A stretch of DNA of 64,000 nucleotides from JAYZDF01 sp036337945 (GTDB lineage Bacteria > Myxococcota > Kuafuiibacteriia > Kuafuiibacteriales > Kuafuiibacteriaceae), in NCBI GenBank assembly GCA_036337945.1, contig JAYZDF010000063.1, positions 1 to 64,000 of the forward strand, read 5' to 3'. The position numbers were made by a program, and so were the translations under genes. How positions within the stretch are numbered: position 1 is the stretch's first letter; each line of letters starts with the position of its first letter. The notes under the pieces are model-generated. The model saw only the letters and a list, made by a program, of their open reading frames with translations, ran no database searches and was not told where the DNA came from. This document shows, one piece after another, positions 26,222 through 33,861 of the stretch.

Positions 26222-26713
26222 TCATTGTTCTTCGGTGCTTATATAGCCGAGTTCGTTGAATACCTCTTCTAGGATAATGTATGTTTCGCGCCCGATTCCA
26301 GGTGCACCACTCTCTCGTGGTCCAGCGACATTAAGTACTCGAGGGCTCGATTGGCGTAACCATTCCAGAATGGTGACTACTGGGTCTACTAAGTGATCGT
26401 CTAAATCAATAACGAGAAGCGGACGTCGAATTGATTGAGCCGTTTCGACAGTAAAACGCGTCCCACCTATGGGAGCTCCGCGGGTGATCACTAAAGTTGC
26501 ACTGCTAGACTCCACATTTCGCTGAGTTCTCACATGAACTTCTGAAGAGCGAGTCTCTGTGAGTTGGTAATACTCTGGAATACGCCCATCTTCAGCCCGG
26601 CGGTCTTTGGGGCACCAGCCCCCTGTTTCGATTCCCATCTGCATGGCCACATCGAGTGCGGCACGGTCTACGCCCGTTTGTCCGCCTGATATAATTTTGA
26701 ACTCGCTATCCAT
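26222..26713 (-). CDS. Putative molybdenum-cofactor carrier / SLOG-fold protein
   Basis: About 163 residues. The opening FKIISGGQTGVDRAALDVA is the signature of the putative molybdenum carrier family (pfam12694), a branch of the SLOG/LOG-like Rossmann fold that binds nucleotide-like ligands. GGWCPKDRRAEDGRIPEYY and VITRGAPIGGT are further matches. The actual ligand is not proven for the family; a role in cofactor storage or in nucleotide sensing is possible. GTG at 26728 would add five residues. It is convergent with hisS with a 17-base gap. Confidence 0.8.
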   Translation of the reverse strand: MDSEFKIISGGQTGVDRAALDVAMQMGIETGGWCPKDRRAEDGRIPEYYQLTETRSSEVHVRTQRNVESSSATLVITRGAPIGGTRFTVETAQSIRRPLLVIDLDDHLVDPVVTILEWLRQSSPRVLNVAGPRESGAPGIGRETYIILEEVFNELGYISTEEQ

Positions 26714-26856
26714 TGCAAACCGCGCCACAACTGTCCGACGTCGGCGTTACTGATAGCCAGACTAATCAAAATTGGTCTACAAATTTTTCTGAGTCGCCAA
26801 TAATCATCAACAATTTTTAACGAAGAGTTTTACTTAAGATATCGAAATTACTCGTT

Positions 26857-27924
26857 TTATCTAAGCGAAACGCTGATATAAAGTGTCATGAGAGCGACGG
26901 CGCTGACAAAGCCAAGAGTGAACCACAGCAATCGGTGAACCTCTGAACCCGCATTATTTGTGTTCTTTCGTTCGTTTACGAGACTCAATTTCGCAGGCTC
27001 TTTTTCATAGAGAATTGAAGTTTCGACTCCAGTTACACGATCGGCGAACGTCAGTGGTTGGGGCATCACCGGGCCGTGCCTTGATTCTAAGGCACGAGTG
27101 AATTCACCTTTCTTGATTTCTTGTTCCGGTTTTTCATCGCGAACTTTTGGGCGGGTTACATATTGTTCGCCGGTCTGGTGCGATGGAAGGTGGGAAAGTA
27201 CAAGCGCCTCCCATCTTTTTTGGCCATGACTGGCTTCATCTGCCTTGTAGGTCCGGAAAAATTCGCGTTCTACCTGAGATTCTAGTTTAGAAATAGACTG
27301 GTCGGCTGACTGAAGTAGGCGTTCGAACATCATTCCGGTCAATATATTTTGACCAGCGACGCGAATTGATGTGGGGCAACGCGAGACAATCGACTTAAGG
27401 ATTTTGATCAAACCTGTCACTGGAGAGTGGGATGTTTCGGCGAGTTTTGGCTTTAGCCCAATAAGCTTGGGTTGTCCTTGGTAGCTTATTAACACGTTTG
27501 TTTGCTCCATCCCATTAAGAATTTGGTATTGCGAAGCATCGTCTGAGAGCTGGCCCGAAACTTCGTCGACGATTCTGATGAGTTCCATGGCGAGCCAAAG
27601 AAAAAGGCGTGGATCCAGTGATTGCTCTGGAAGTTTTTTTAGAAGAGACCCCAGTCCCAGGCCGAGGGTGTCTTCCGTCAGGACCATGAATTGATTGTTG
27701 GTATGGGTGTATCCATAGATACGCGCAATACCGTCGTGACTAATGCTGCGTGCTGTTTCCACAGCGGCGATGATTTTCTCTAAGCTGTTGGAATTAGCGT
27801 TGATAGGATGTGCTCTCATCTTTACCGGAAGCTGCGAAGAAAAACTTTGTTCCACATGCCAAGCCGGCGCGGATTCATCCTCAATTGGACCAATGAAGGT
27901 TACTGGCAATTCCGCGGCTTGCAT
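26857..27924 (-). CDS. Membrane-anchored pseudokinase
   Basis: About 355 residues from the ATG at 27924. Residues about 30-215 follow the order of a eukaryotic-type kinase: SISHDGIARIYGYTHTNN and FMVLTEDTLGLGLGSLLKKL for the N-lobe and hinge, then YQILNGMEQTNVLISYQGQP in place of the catalytic loop and KLIGLKPK in place of KLIDFG. The Asp residues of HRD and DFG are missing, so phosphoryl transfer is unlikely. A disordered linker and one C-terminal membrane helix (LLWFTLGFVSAVALMTLYIS) follow. An open frame continues upstream to 28146 but is Cys/Arg-rich and overlaps the next gene, so the shorter start is preferred. Divergent from the unknown gene at 28031. The catalytic loss is read from the sequence; scaffolding is inferred. 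Confidence 0.7.
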   Translation of the reverse strand: MQAAELPVTFIGPIEDESAPAWHVEQSFSSQLPVKMRAHPINANSNSLEKIIAAVETARSISHDGIARIYGYTHTNNQFMVLTEDTLGLGLGSLLKKLPEQSLDPRLFLWLAMELIRIVDEVSGQLSDDASQYQILNGMEQTNVLISYQGQPKLIGLKPKLAETSHSPVTGLIKILKSIVSRCPTSIRVAGQNILTGMMFERLLQSADQSISKLESQVEREFFRTYKADEASHGQKRWEALVLSHLPSHQTGEQYVTRPKVRDEKPEQEIKKGEFTRALESRHGPVMPQPLTFADRVTGVETSILYEKEPAKLSLVNERKNTNNAGSEVHRLLWFTLGFVSAVALMTLYISVSLR

Positions 27925-28030
27925 CTTTTTGCTCGATAAAGGTCTGCAGACCGAATTCGCCCGCCCACCACGTGAAAAAATATCATTTTTCTGAGCAACA
28001 TTTTGTCTACAGCACCGATAAATTCTTGGT

Positions 28031-28492
28031 TTGTCTCGAATTGGGCAAAATTTACAAGGGTTAAACCTCCTCGCGGCCGCAAAGCGCTTGGTGGCGTCGG
28101 TGAGTTCGGATTCTTCTAGCCAGATTAATCCGCACCAACAGAACAAGGTTGCGACCGGAAAGCAAACGCAAGCTGGTGGTTCAAAATCCGACGACCCTGG
28201 TCGTCGAGCGGGTTACAACCGGACCCTAAGTCAGCAAGATATCTCTCGGCTAGCCGCCGAACTTGAGGAGCGAGGGCGCCGCGGTGTCAATCGCTATATC
28301 AACCCAAAAAACCGCAGTAAGAAAGAGGGCAGCGCATTTGCGATAGCCAATGAGGGCACTCAAAGTTTCGAGGTTTACGCGCAAGAAACGAAGCCGTTGT
28401 CCCGAGAAGAAGCGGTGGCCCAGCATGACGAGCTTTGGCGATATAATCGTTCAATGCGCGATCTTGTCGGTGTCAAAGTATTTGGCCACTAA
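28031..28492 (+). CDS. Unknown small basic protein
   Basis: About 153 residues from TTG at 28031; in-frame GTG codons near 28091-28100 are other possible starts. The first third is Ser/Gln/Gly-rich and probably disordered. The rest is charged: YNRTLSQQDISRLAAELEER, GRRGVNRYINPKNRSKKEG, then LSREEAVAQHDELWRYNRSM. No membrane segment, signal or known motif. It is divergent from the pseudokinase gene with about 106 bases between them, and its end overlaps the exosortase gene on the other strand by 42 bases. It may be a partner of the pseudokinase, but only position suggests so. Confidence 0.6.
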   Translation: MSRIGQNLQGLNLLAAAKRLVASVSSDSSSQINPHQQNKVATGKQTQAGGSKSDDPGRRAGYNRTLSQQDISRLAAELEERGRRGVNRYINPKNRSKKEGSAFAIANEGTQSFEVYAQETKPLSREEAVAQHDELWRYNRSMRDLVGVKVFGH

Positions 28493-29269
28493 CCGACCAT
28501 TGATAAACGCCAGTACCACGTACGCGATAAAGAAAGCTGTGATACCGGAAGTATCGTGATAGTTCTGCACGCCGAGTAAGTCGTTCGCTTCATATGACTG
28601 TGCCGCGAAACAAAGAGCGCTAATCCGGCCGATGTTGGTAATGGCCGACAAAACTAAGCTTGCTGCGATGAGCCACGCGATGATTTTCGAGTGCGTACGC
28701 TTGAGACTGCCAACAAAGACCGCTAGAGCGACGAAGCGAACCGCTAGGCGCGCACCGCTACATTCTGCTGTAATGTAGATCCGGTGGGGGTCACACCAAA
28801 TTTGGTTATCTGTTCGAATAGCTAAACTCGTATCAAAAATCTGAGTGAACCATGAGGTCGCTGCTGCCGTAGATATCTGTAAGGATTCTCCAAAATGTAA
28901 ATCAAGCAAATAGCTCGTTGGAGCGATGAAGAAAAGTAACAATATTCGTCCTGTTGCCAACGCAGGGAAGTAGCGATGAAACAGTAGTAAAGTGGCCGGT
29001 GCGATAGCATAGCTTGCAATCCAGATTGCATCTAGCACTATGGAAAAAACAGAGATGATTGCGAGCAACCAAGGAAGTTGTGAAATAAACGGAATATGAA
29101 TGGGACCTGGCTCGGCGTATTTGCGTCCTAGCCATATTGCCCAAGCGGTCATGATAGGCGCGCAGATAATGATTTCTGCGTATCCACCAATTAATGCGTC
29201 AAAAAAAACTTCATACACCCCGTAAAGACCGATTAATATACTCGCGATGCATGCAATGACGTTAGGCAT
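28451..29269 (-). CDS. Exosortase (EpsH/archaeosortase-family transpeptidase)
   Basis: Integral membrane protein of 272 residues with about eight hydrophobic segments. It carries the exosortase catalytic triad in order: Cys170 in ITAECSGARL, Arg215 in TNIGRISAL, and His238 in NYHDTSGI. Exosortases cut C-terminal sorting signals such as PEP-CTERM and are thought to transfer the protein to a surface acceptor. The gene follows lnt by nine bases on the same strand, so both are in one operon. The only PEP-CTERM-like protein in the window is encoded at 35791-36003, about 6.5 kb upstream on the same strand. No EpsI or exopolysaccharide genes are adjacent, which is unusual for EpsH itself. Subtype not assigned. 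Confidence 0.85.
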   Translation of the reverse strand: MPNVIACIASILIGLYGVYEVFFDALIGGYAEIIICAPIMTAWAIWLGRKYAEPGPIHIPFISQLPWLLAIISVFSIVLDAIWIASYAIAPATLLLFHRYFPALATGRILLLFFIAPTSYLLDLHFGESLQISTAAATSWFTQIFDTSLAIRTDNQIWCDPHRIYITAECSGARLAVRFVALAVFVGSLKRTHSKIIAWLIAASLVLSAITNIGRISALCFAAQSYEANDLLGVQNYHDTSGITAFFIAYVVLAFINGRLVAKYFDTDKIAH

Positions 29270-29278
29270 AAGTTGTTT

Positions 29279-30661
29279 CTAATCCTGGCGTCGAAAACCG
29301 AACAGGAGGACAACGAGAGTGTATCCTAAGGTCAACGGTGCGAATACACCTTCTGTTCTCGTAAATATTGATTGCTTACTTTTGAGTTTTATTTTTCCAA
29401 CGAGAATTCCCGGTTTCCATACTGGTAAATGATGTGTGACCTGACCGCTAGAATCGATCAGTAGACTTGGCCCCACTTGTGATGAGTGAATTGCTGGTCG
29501 CCGCCGCTCAATGGCGCGAAGTACTGTTTTCCGTGCATGCAGCTCGGCAATATTCGTATGACCAAAAGCGCCTGGGTCCGTAAAGACTGCGATTGCTTTC
29601 GCCTCCTTGGCATGATCAAAAAGGCGCGGAAAAACGCTTTCCCAACAAATAACGGGGGCGATAGGGGCCTTACTTGGGCCGAGCACGGTTCCCTTCGTTC
29701 CCGCACCCAGTCCCGCCTCGATCACGGGTACGTTTTTTCGTTTGTCGTAAATTTGTGCAGTTTCGAAACCTGGCTCTATATACCAAACAGAATTAAAGTT
29801 GATTCCGTCATTGCGATACCTGGGTAGCCCAGCGAGCAGGGCAGGGCGAGTTGTAGAGCTTAGTGTCTTTCGTAGTTTCTCTTCTTTAGTTGGGTCATGA
29901 GGAAGCGCGGTTTCTGGCCAAACTATGAGTTCAACATCCGAAGGTACCTGACTCAAGCTATCTGTGTAGGCGTTCTTTAGCACTTGTGAAAACTCGAAGT
30001 CTTTTGCTGCGAATTCATAAAACCAATAAGGAATCGCTGCCTGCACGAGTGCAACGTTTAGCCTTTGGTCGTCGGTTCGTTGTTCTTCTGTCTGTAAATG
30101 GTAAAGGCTATAAAGTGAGCTAAGTAGAAGCGCACAGAAAGCTGGTATAGCCGGCTTGACCGAGAGTTGGTTTCGGACAGCATATAATGAGGCCCCCAGC
30201 CATGCGACGACAAATCCCACAAGATATGTACCACCAAGGTCAGCAATTTGAATGAACCAGAGTTGGTAAGCAAATCCGTCGCCAAGAGGGGCTGGATTCC
30301 AAGCGAGAAGTGTTCGGATATATTCAATTCCGCACCAAAGGGAAGCAACGGTAATTGGTGTGCCCCAACGCCCACGAAACAATAGTGGCAAGAGGACGAC
30401 AAAAGCCATTCGGAAGAAAAGGTGCATCAGCCAGGCAACGCCGAATACGTCCCAGCCGTTTATGATGAAAGACCAAAACGCAAGGCCATCGAAACTGCCA
30501 AATAGGAATGCTGGAATGATTGCGCTGCGCGATGTCTTCGTTCTTGTGCATTCGCAGATGATTGCGATTCCTAACACAGCAAGCCACGGTGCTTGATCAT
30601 GAGAAAAAGACATGAGGAGTCCAGCGAGTGCACTCCAAAGCAAGCTCATATCCTTATTCAT
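29279..30661 (-). CDS. lnt: Apolipoprotein N-acyltransferase
   Basis: Inner-membrane enzyme that adds the third acyl chain to bacterial lipoproteins. The 460 residues have six or so N-terminal membrane segments (1-185), a nitrilase-fold periplasmic domain (about 200-430) and a C-terminal helix. The catalytic Glu-Lys-Cys triad is intact: Glu250 in VWPETALP, Lys307 in YDKRKNVP and Cys339 in PVICWESVFP. The usual VPFGEY reads VPVIEAG. The window encodes many lipoproteins that would be substrates. Its start overlaps the stop of the small membrane protein gene (ATGA), and it is followed by the exosortase gene, an association worth noting. It could be a second, specialised Lnt; that needs the rest of the genome. 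Confidence 0.88.
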   Translation of the reverse strand: MNKDMSLLWSALAGLLMSFSHDQAPWLAVLGIAIICECTRTKTSRSAIIPAFLFGSFDGLAFWSFIINGWDVFGVAWLMHLFFRMAFVVLLPLLFRGRWGTPITVASLWCGIEYIRTLLAWNPAPLGDGFAYQLWFIQIADLGGTYLVGFVVAWLGASLYAVRNQLSVKPAIPAFCALLLSSLYSLYHLQTEEQRTDDQRLNVALVQAAIPYWFYEFAAKDFEFSQVLKNAYTDSLSQVPSDVELIVWPETALPHDPTKEEKLRKTLSSTTRPALLAGLPRYRNDGINFNSVWYIEPGFETAQIYDKRKNVPVIEAGLGAGTKGTVLGPSKAPIAPVICWESVFPRLFDHAKEAKAIAVFTDPGAFGHTNIAELHARKTVLRAIERRRPAIHSSQVGPSLLIDSSGQVTHHLPVWKPGILVGKIKLKSKQSIFTRTEGVFAPLTLGYTLVVLLFGFRRQD

Positions 30662-30933
30662 CGTTTGGTTATGGTACTCCTACAATTTTTTGTATCTGCG
30701 AGTTTTGCAGCATATTCGCTATCCACGGCAAATACGCCTAGGCCTGGCCGTTCAACGATTCGTCCATTTTCCAAGTTTTGAAGCATAACGATAGGCTTTC
30801 CATTTTCCGCACCAATTCCTGGCGATATGAGACAGCCGTTCGGGGCCTTGTTGTGTTCTATGCTTTGCCTTCTTCGCTTTAGGATTTCTTCTATTGTAAG
30901 TGCACGAGACAAGATTGGAGCACCTGTCTTCAT
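30658..30933 (-). CDS. Small membrane-anchored protein, start unresolved
   Basis: The first ATG (30933) gives 91 residues with no membrane segment, but clear coding sequence runs in frame upstream to the stop of the preceding lipoprotein gene and includes a hydrophobic helix (FTFIAGLLVIAGFIHYG) followed by QRTLQAFEENQKPTS. The real protein is therefore probably about 130-140 residues with one N-terminal membrane anchor. The soluble part includes IEEILKRRRQSIEHNKAPNG and NGRIVERPGLGVFAVDSEY. I do not recognise the family. Its stop overlaps the lnt start by four bases, so it is coupled to lnt and the exosortase gene and may act with them. Confidence 0.6.
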   Translation of the reverse strand: MKTGAPILSRALTIEEILKRRRQSIEHNKAPNGCLISPGIGAENGKPIVMLQNLENGRIVERPGLGVFAVDSEYAAKLADTKNCRSTITKR

Positions 30934-31083
30934 AGATGCTTCAGCCGAAAGAAACTGGTACGAACTAATGGATGTGGGCTTTTGATTTTCTTCGAAAGCC
31001 TGGAGAGTGCGTTGGCCGTAGTGAATAAAGCCAGCAATGACCAGTAGGCCAGCAATGAAGGTAAATCGTTCGATAGGTAAGTT
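30934..31083 (-). other. In-frame 5' extension of the small membrane protein, lacking ATG/GTG/TTG
   Basis: The 50 codons between the TAA of the 905-residue lipoprotein (31086-31084) and the ATG at 30933 are open and encode a believable membrane helix. The same TAA is in frame with them. No ATG, GTG or TTG occurs; candidates are ATC at 31074, ATT at 31056 and CTG at 31044. No clear ribosome site precedes these. Rare start codon, stop read-through or a sequence error are all possible. Confidence 0.55.
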
Positions 31084-33801
31084 TTATCGCACGATCATGA
31101 GAATGTCATCATCATCAATCATATCGCCATCATAGTCGGAGTTGTCTTCCCAAACCATGATGAGCTGCGTACCATCCACGGCCATGCTTGGCTCAATGGA
31201 AATTCCCTGATTGACAGAGTTCATACCGATGTCACTGATTGATGCGTACGGTGAGAACATAGAGCCATTCCAAGTTCTCATATAAATATCGAGGTCGGTT
31301 CCTGCGCCGTTGATATCACCCGCATCCTCCCAACTTGCGTGGACGTTTCCAAGAGAATCAATGGCGACATCAGCATTGGTGCTCCTTCCGTCATTGATGT
31401 CGTCGCTCAAAAGGATCAGCGAGCCTCGGCCAGCTGGGGTTTGAGGGACAAAGAAGTTGGCCATGAAGACATCGATGTCAGTACCGTTATTAATTACGTT
31501 ACCAGAACCGTGCCAGGTAATGTAGAGAAGCCCTCGTGAATCAGCTGGGTCAGCGGCAATTCTCGGACGATAGACATTATCGAAACCGTTTTCTTCAGAG
31601 ATAAGAACGATAGGTCCCCATGTGCAGCCACCTGCCATGTTGGGTGTAGAGCCGCGGTAATAAATATCACGGTTCATATCGGTATCCGACATATCGATTT
31701 GCCCGTCATCTTGCCAGACGACATGCGGGCAGTTGTCTGGTGTAACCGCGATTCTCGGACGGACAGAAACGCCATCTAAACCAGGAAGTGCATCACTGAT
31801 TAGAGTTGGCTGGTTGAACCCAGCAGAACCACCGCTGGCGTAATAGATATCATAGTCTGTATCTCCGTCACCGTCGAGGTCACCATTATCTTGCCAGACC
31901 ACGTGAGCGATGCCTCGGCCGTCGACTGCGACATCGGGATAAATGGAACGATAATCTTGTTCGTCAGGGCCTGAACCTGCGCCCATAGATGATTGAGATA
32001 CCAGTAAAGCATTCGTGCCGAGAGACTGCCCATCGTGGTTTCGGTAGTAGATATCTGACTCCACGTCGGTGTCTTGATCCAGTGCACCATCATCCTGCCA
32101 AACGATATGAAGCCCACCGTTTGACGCTGGTGATACGCTGACATTTTCGGAGTTACCGTCAAGAACGGGGTTCACAAAATTTGAAACTGTTTCGATGACT
32201 GACATCGCAGAACCTGTTCCGTAGAGACGAAGATAGATATCGCGGTCTGTGCCTTCTTCCGCTCGCTCTACGTTGTCACGCCAAACAACCCCGATTGCGC
32301 CATTCGTCGTGACGGCTACTGCAGGACGGTTACTACTTGCTCGGCTAGGATCACTTCCCCACTCCATTGGGGGAGGATCGTCAGAAACGATACGCGCGAG
32401 GTTTGCGACCTCAACGATCATCGTCACTGGGGTCGAGCTGTTCCCCGCGATATCAATCGCGGTGATGGTGAGTACATGACTTCCATCAGCAACCTGAGTT
32501 GTGTCCCAGGCGACAGAGAATGTGGAAGTGTCGGCAAGCGGGATACTTGTCAACGCTTGACCATCGACGGCGACGTCAATCGCAGCCACGCCATTCATAT
32601 TCATATCGGTTGTATTGTCGGTCGCTTCTCCTTCAATGAGAGCAAGGCCGGTCAGTGTGTCTCCTGCCATGGGCGACAAAATTGTGAGCGCCGGCATCGT
32701 GGTGTCTAGCGTAACTGTTGCAACGATGGGATTGCCGGAGGTTCTTCCGCAGAAATCGCGGGCGTCAATCTGAATAAAGTTCTGGCCTGCGCTGAGAGTG
32801 TAAGAAAACATAAAAGTTGTTTCCGCATTCTCCATGACGACTTCATCGTCGTTGACGAGAATCGCAGAGTTCGCCTCTTTTGTACCGCTGAGCATCAGGT
32901 CTGGATTCGACGTGTATGAACCCGGAAGCATAGCTGCTGGAATTTCTGGTTGCGATGGCGCTGTAGAATCATATTCAACTTCAACCGTGTGTGGAAGACT
33001 GATGTTTGTTCCGATTTGTCCAACAAACTCGAGAGTATTTTTTCCTTCATTGAGAGCTACAGTGTGTGTCCACGTTGTTTCGTCACCGGCTTCGATTATG
33101 AGCGTGTCATTGAGGAGAACAGCTACTCCGGGTGCTCGTTTTCCGGTGATGACTTGAGAGTCGTCGCAGGTGGGTGACATTGGGTCATCGACGCTCAAGC
33201 CGATACCGCTGTCGTCTTGAAAGATATCGAGCTCGACAACTTCGCTTGCACGACATGAATCACGTGCCTCGATACGAACTGTATTTGGTCCTGGCATGAG
33301 CATGACCTGAGCCGTCCACATTGTGGACTCATCAGGTGGTACAGCAACCATCCCGTCGATTGATATTCCAGCACCTGCTTCTTTTTCACCTGAGATGGTG
33401 AACATTCTTTCCATAACAACCGCAGGAATCATTCCCGTGACCGTTGGTTTGGCGGGTTGTGTCAGATCTAGAGTCGTGTTCTTCCGAATGGAGTCACTTT
33501 CTTGACCCGTTGCACTTTTAGCAACGATCGTCAGCGTGTTTGTTCCTTCCATCATTTCGACCGAAGCATTCCAGGCTGCCTTTTCGTCGAGGGGAACGAC
33601 TTCCACTCCGTTGATCCAGATGGCAGTAGAACTCTGCTTGGTACCCGATATCGGTGCCGGTGAAGCGCACACTGTTTCAGCGAGGTCGGCGGTTGGTTTT
33701 TCTGGTTTGTCTGTGACGCTAGAGTCCGTTGTTTCTTCGCACGCGAAGCACAATGCGGCTGCTAAGATCGAGTAAAGTCGAAGGGAATTCGTATGAATCA
33801 T
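31084..33801 (-). CDS. Large repeat lipoprotein with Ig-like and sialidase-like regions
   Basis: The 905-residue product starts with a signal peptide ending in ALCFAC (Cys near 21), a non-standard but plausible lipobox. Residues about 40-480 hold five or so Ig-like modules with the recurring pattern G...A.V.ING..V......W...V.L..G.N.L.I.A.D, as in bacterial surface adhesins. The second half has seven modules of about 60 residues, each ending in a Trp-x-Asp-(Asp/Asn)-x-(Gly/Asp)...Asp-x-Asp-Ile-Tyr pattern, for example VWQDNGDLDGDGDTDYDIYY; these look like propeller blades with Asp-rich calcium-type loops. No catalytic residues are evident. Probable surface binding protein. Upstream of the small membrane protein and lnt in the same direction. 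Confidence 0.75.
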   Translation of the reverse strand: MIHTNSLRLYSILAAALCFACEETTDSSVTDKPEKPTADLAETVCASPAPISGTKQSSTAIWINGVEVVPLDEKAAWNASVEMMEGTNTLTIVAKSATGQESDSIRKNTTLDLTQPAKPTVTGMIPAVVMERMFTISGEKEAGAGISIDGMVAVPPDESTMWTAQVMLMPGPNTVRIEARDSCRASEVVELDIFQDDSGIGLSVDDPMSPTCDDSQVITGKRAPGVAVLLNDTLIIEAGDETTWTHTVALNEGKNTLEFVGQIGTNISLPHTVEVEYDSTAPSQPEIPAAMLPGSYTSNPDLMLSGTKEANSAILVNDDEVVMENAETTFMFSYTLSAGQNFIQIDARDFCGRTSGNPIVATVTLDTTMPALTILSPMAGDTLTGLALIEGEATDNTTDMNMNGVAAIDVAVDGQALTSIPLADTSTFSVAWDTTQVADGSHVLTITAIDIAGNSSTPVTMIVEVANLARIVSDDPPPMEWGSDPSRASSNRPAVAVTTNGAIGVVWRDNVERAEEGTDRDIYLRLYGTGSAMSVIETVSNFVNPVLDGNSENVSVSPASNGGLHIVWQDDGALDQDTDVESDIYYRNHDGQSLGTNALLVSQSSMGAGSGPDEQDYRSIYPDVAVDGRGIAHVVWQDNGDLDGDGDTDYDIYYASGGSAGFNQPTLISDALPGLDGVSVRPRIAVTPDNCPHVVWQDDGQIDMSDTDMNRDIYYRGSTPNMAGGCTWGPIVLISEENGFDNVYRPRIAADPADSRGLLYITWHGSGNVINNGTDIDVFMANFFVPQTPAGRGSLILLSDDINDGRSTNADVAIDSLGNVHASWEDAGDINGAGTDLDIYMRTWNGSMFSPYASISDIGMNSVNQGISIEPSMAVDGTQLIMVWEDNSDYDGDMIDDDDILMIVR

Positions 33802-33861
33802 TTATAGTCTCCGTTTGAGGCGGCTGCGGTTAAGAACCGACCCGCTTACTATACCCCAAAT

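Noticed and set aside
26857..28146. Longer version of the pseudokinase starting at 28146
   Set aside because: The extra 74 residues are Cys/Arg-rich, lack similarity to kinase N-termini, and would overlap the divergent gene by about 115 bases.
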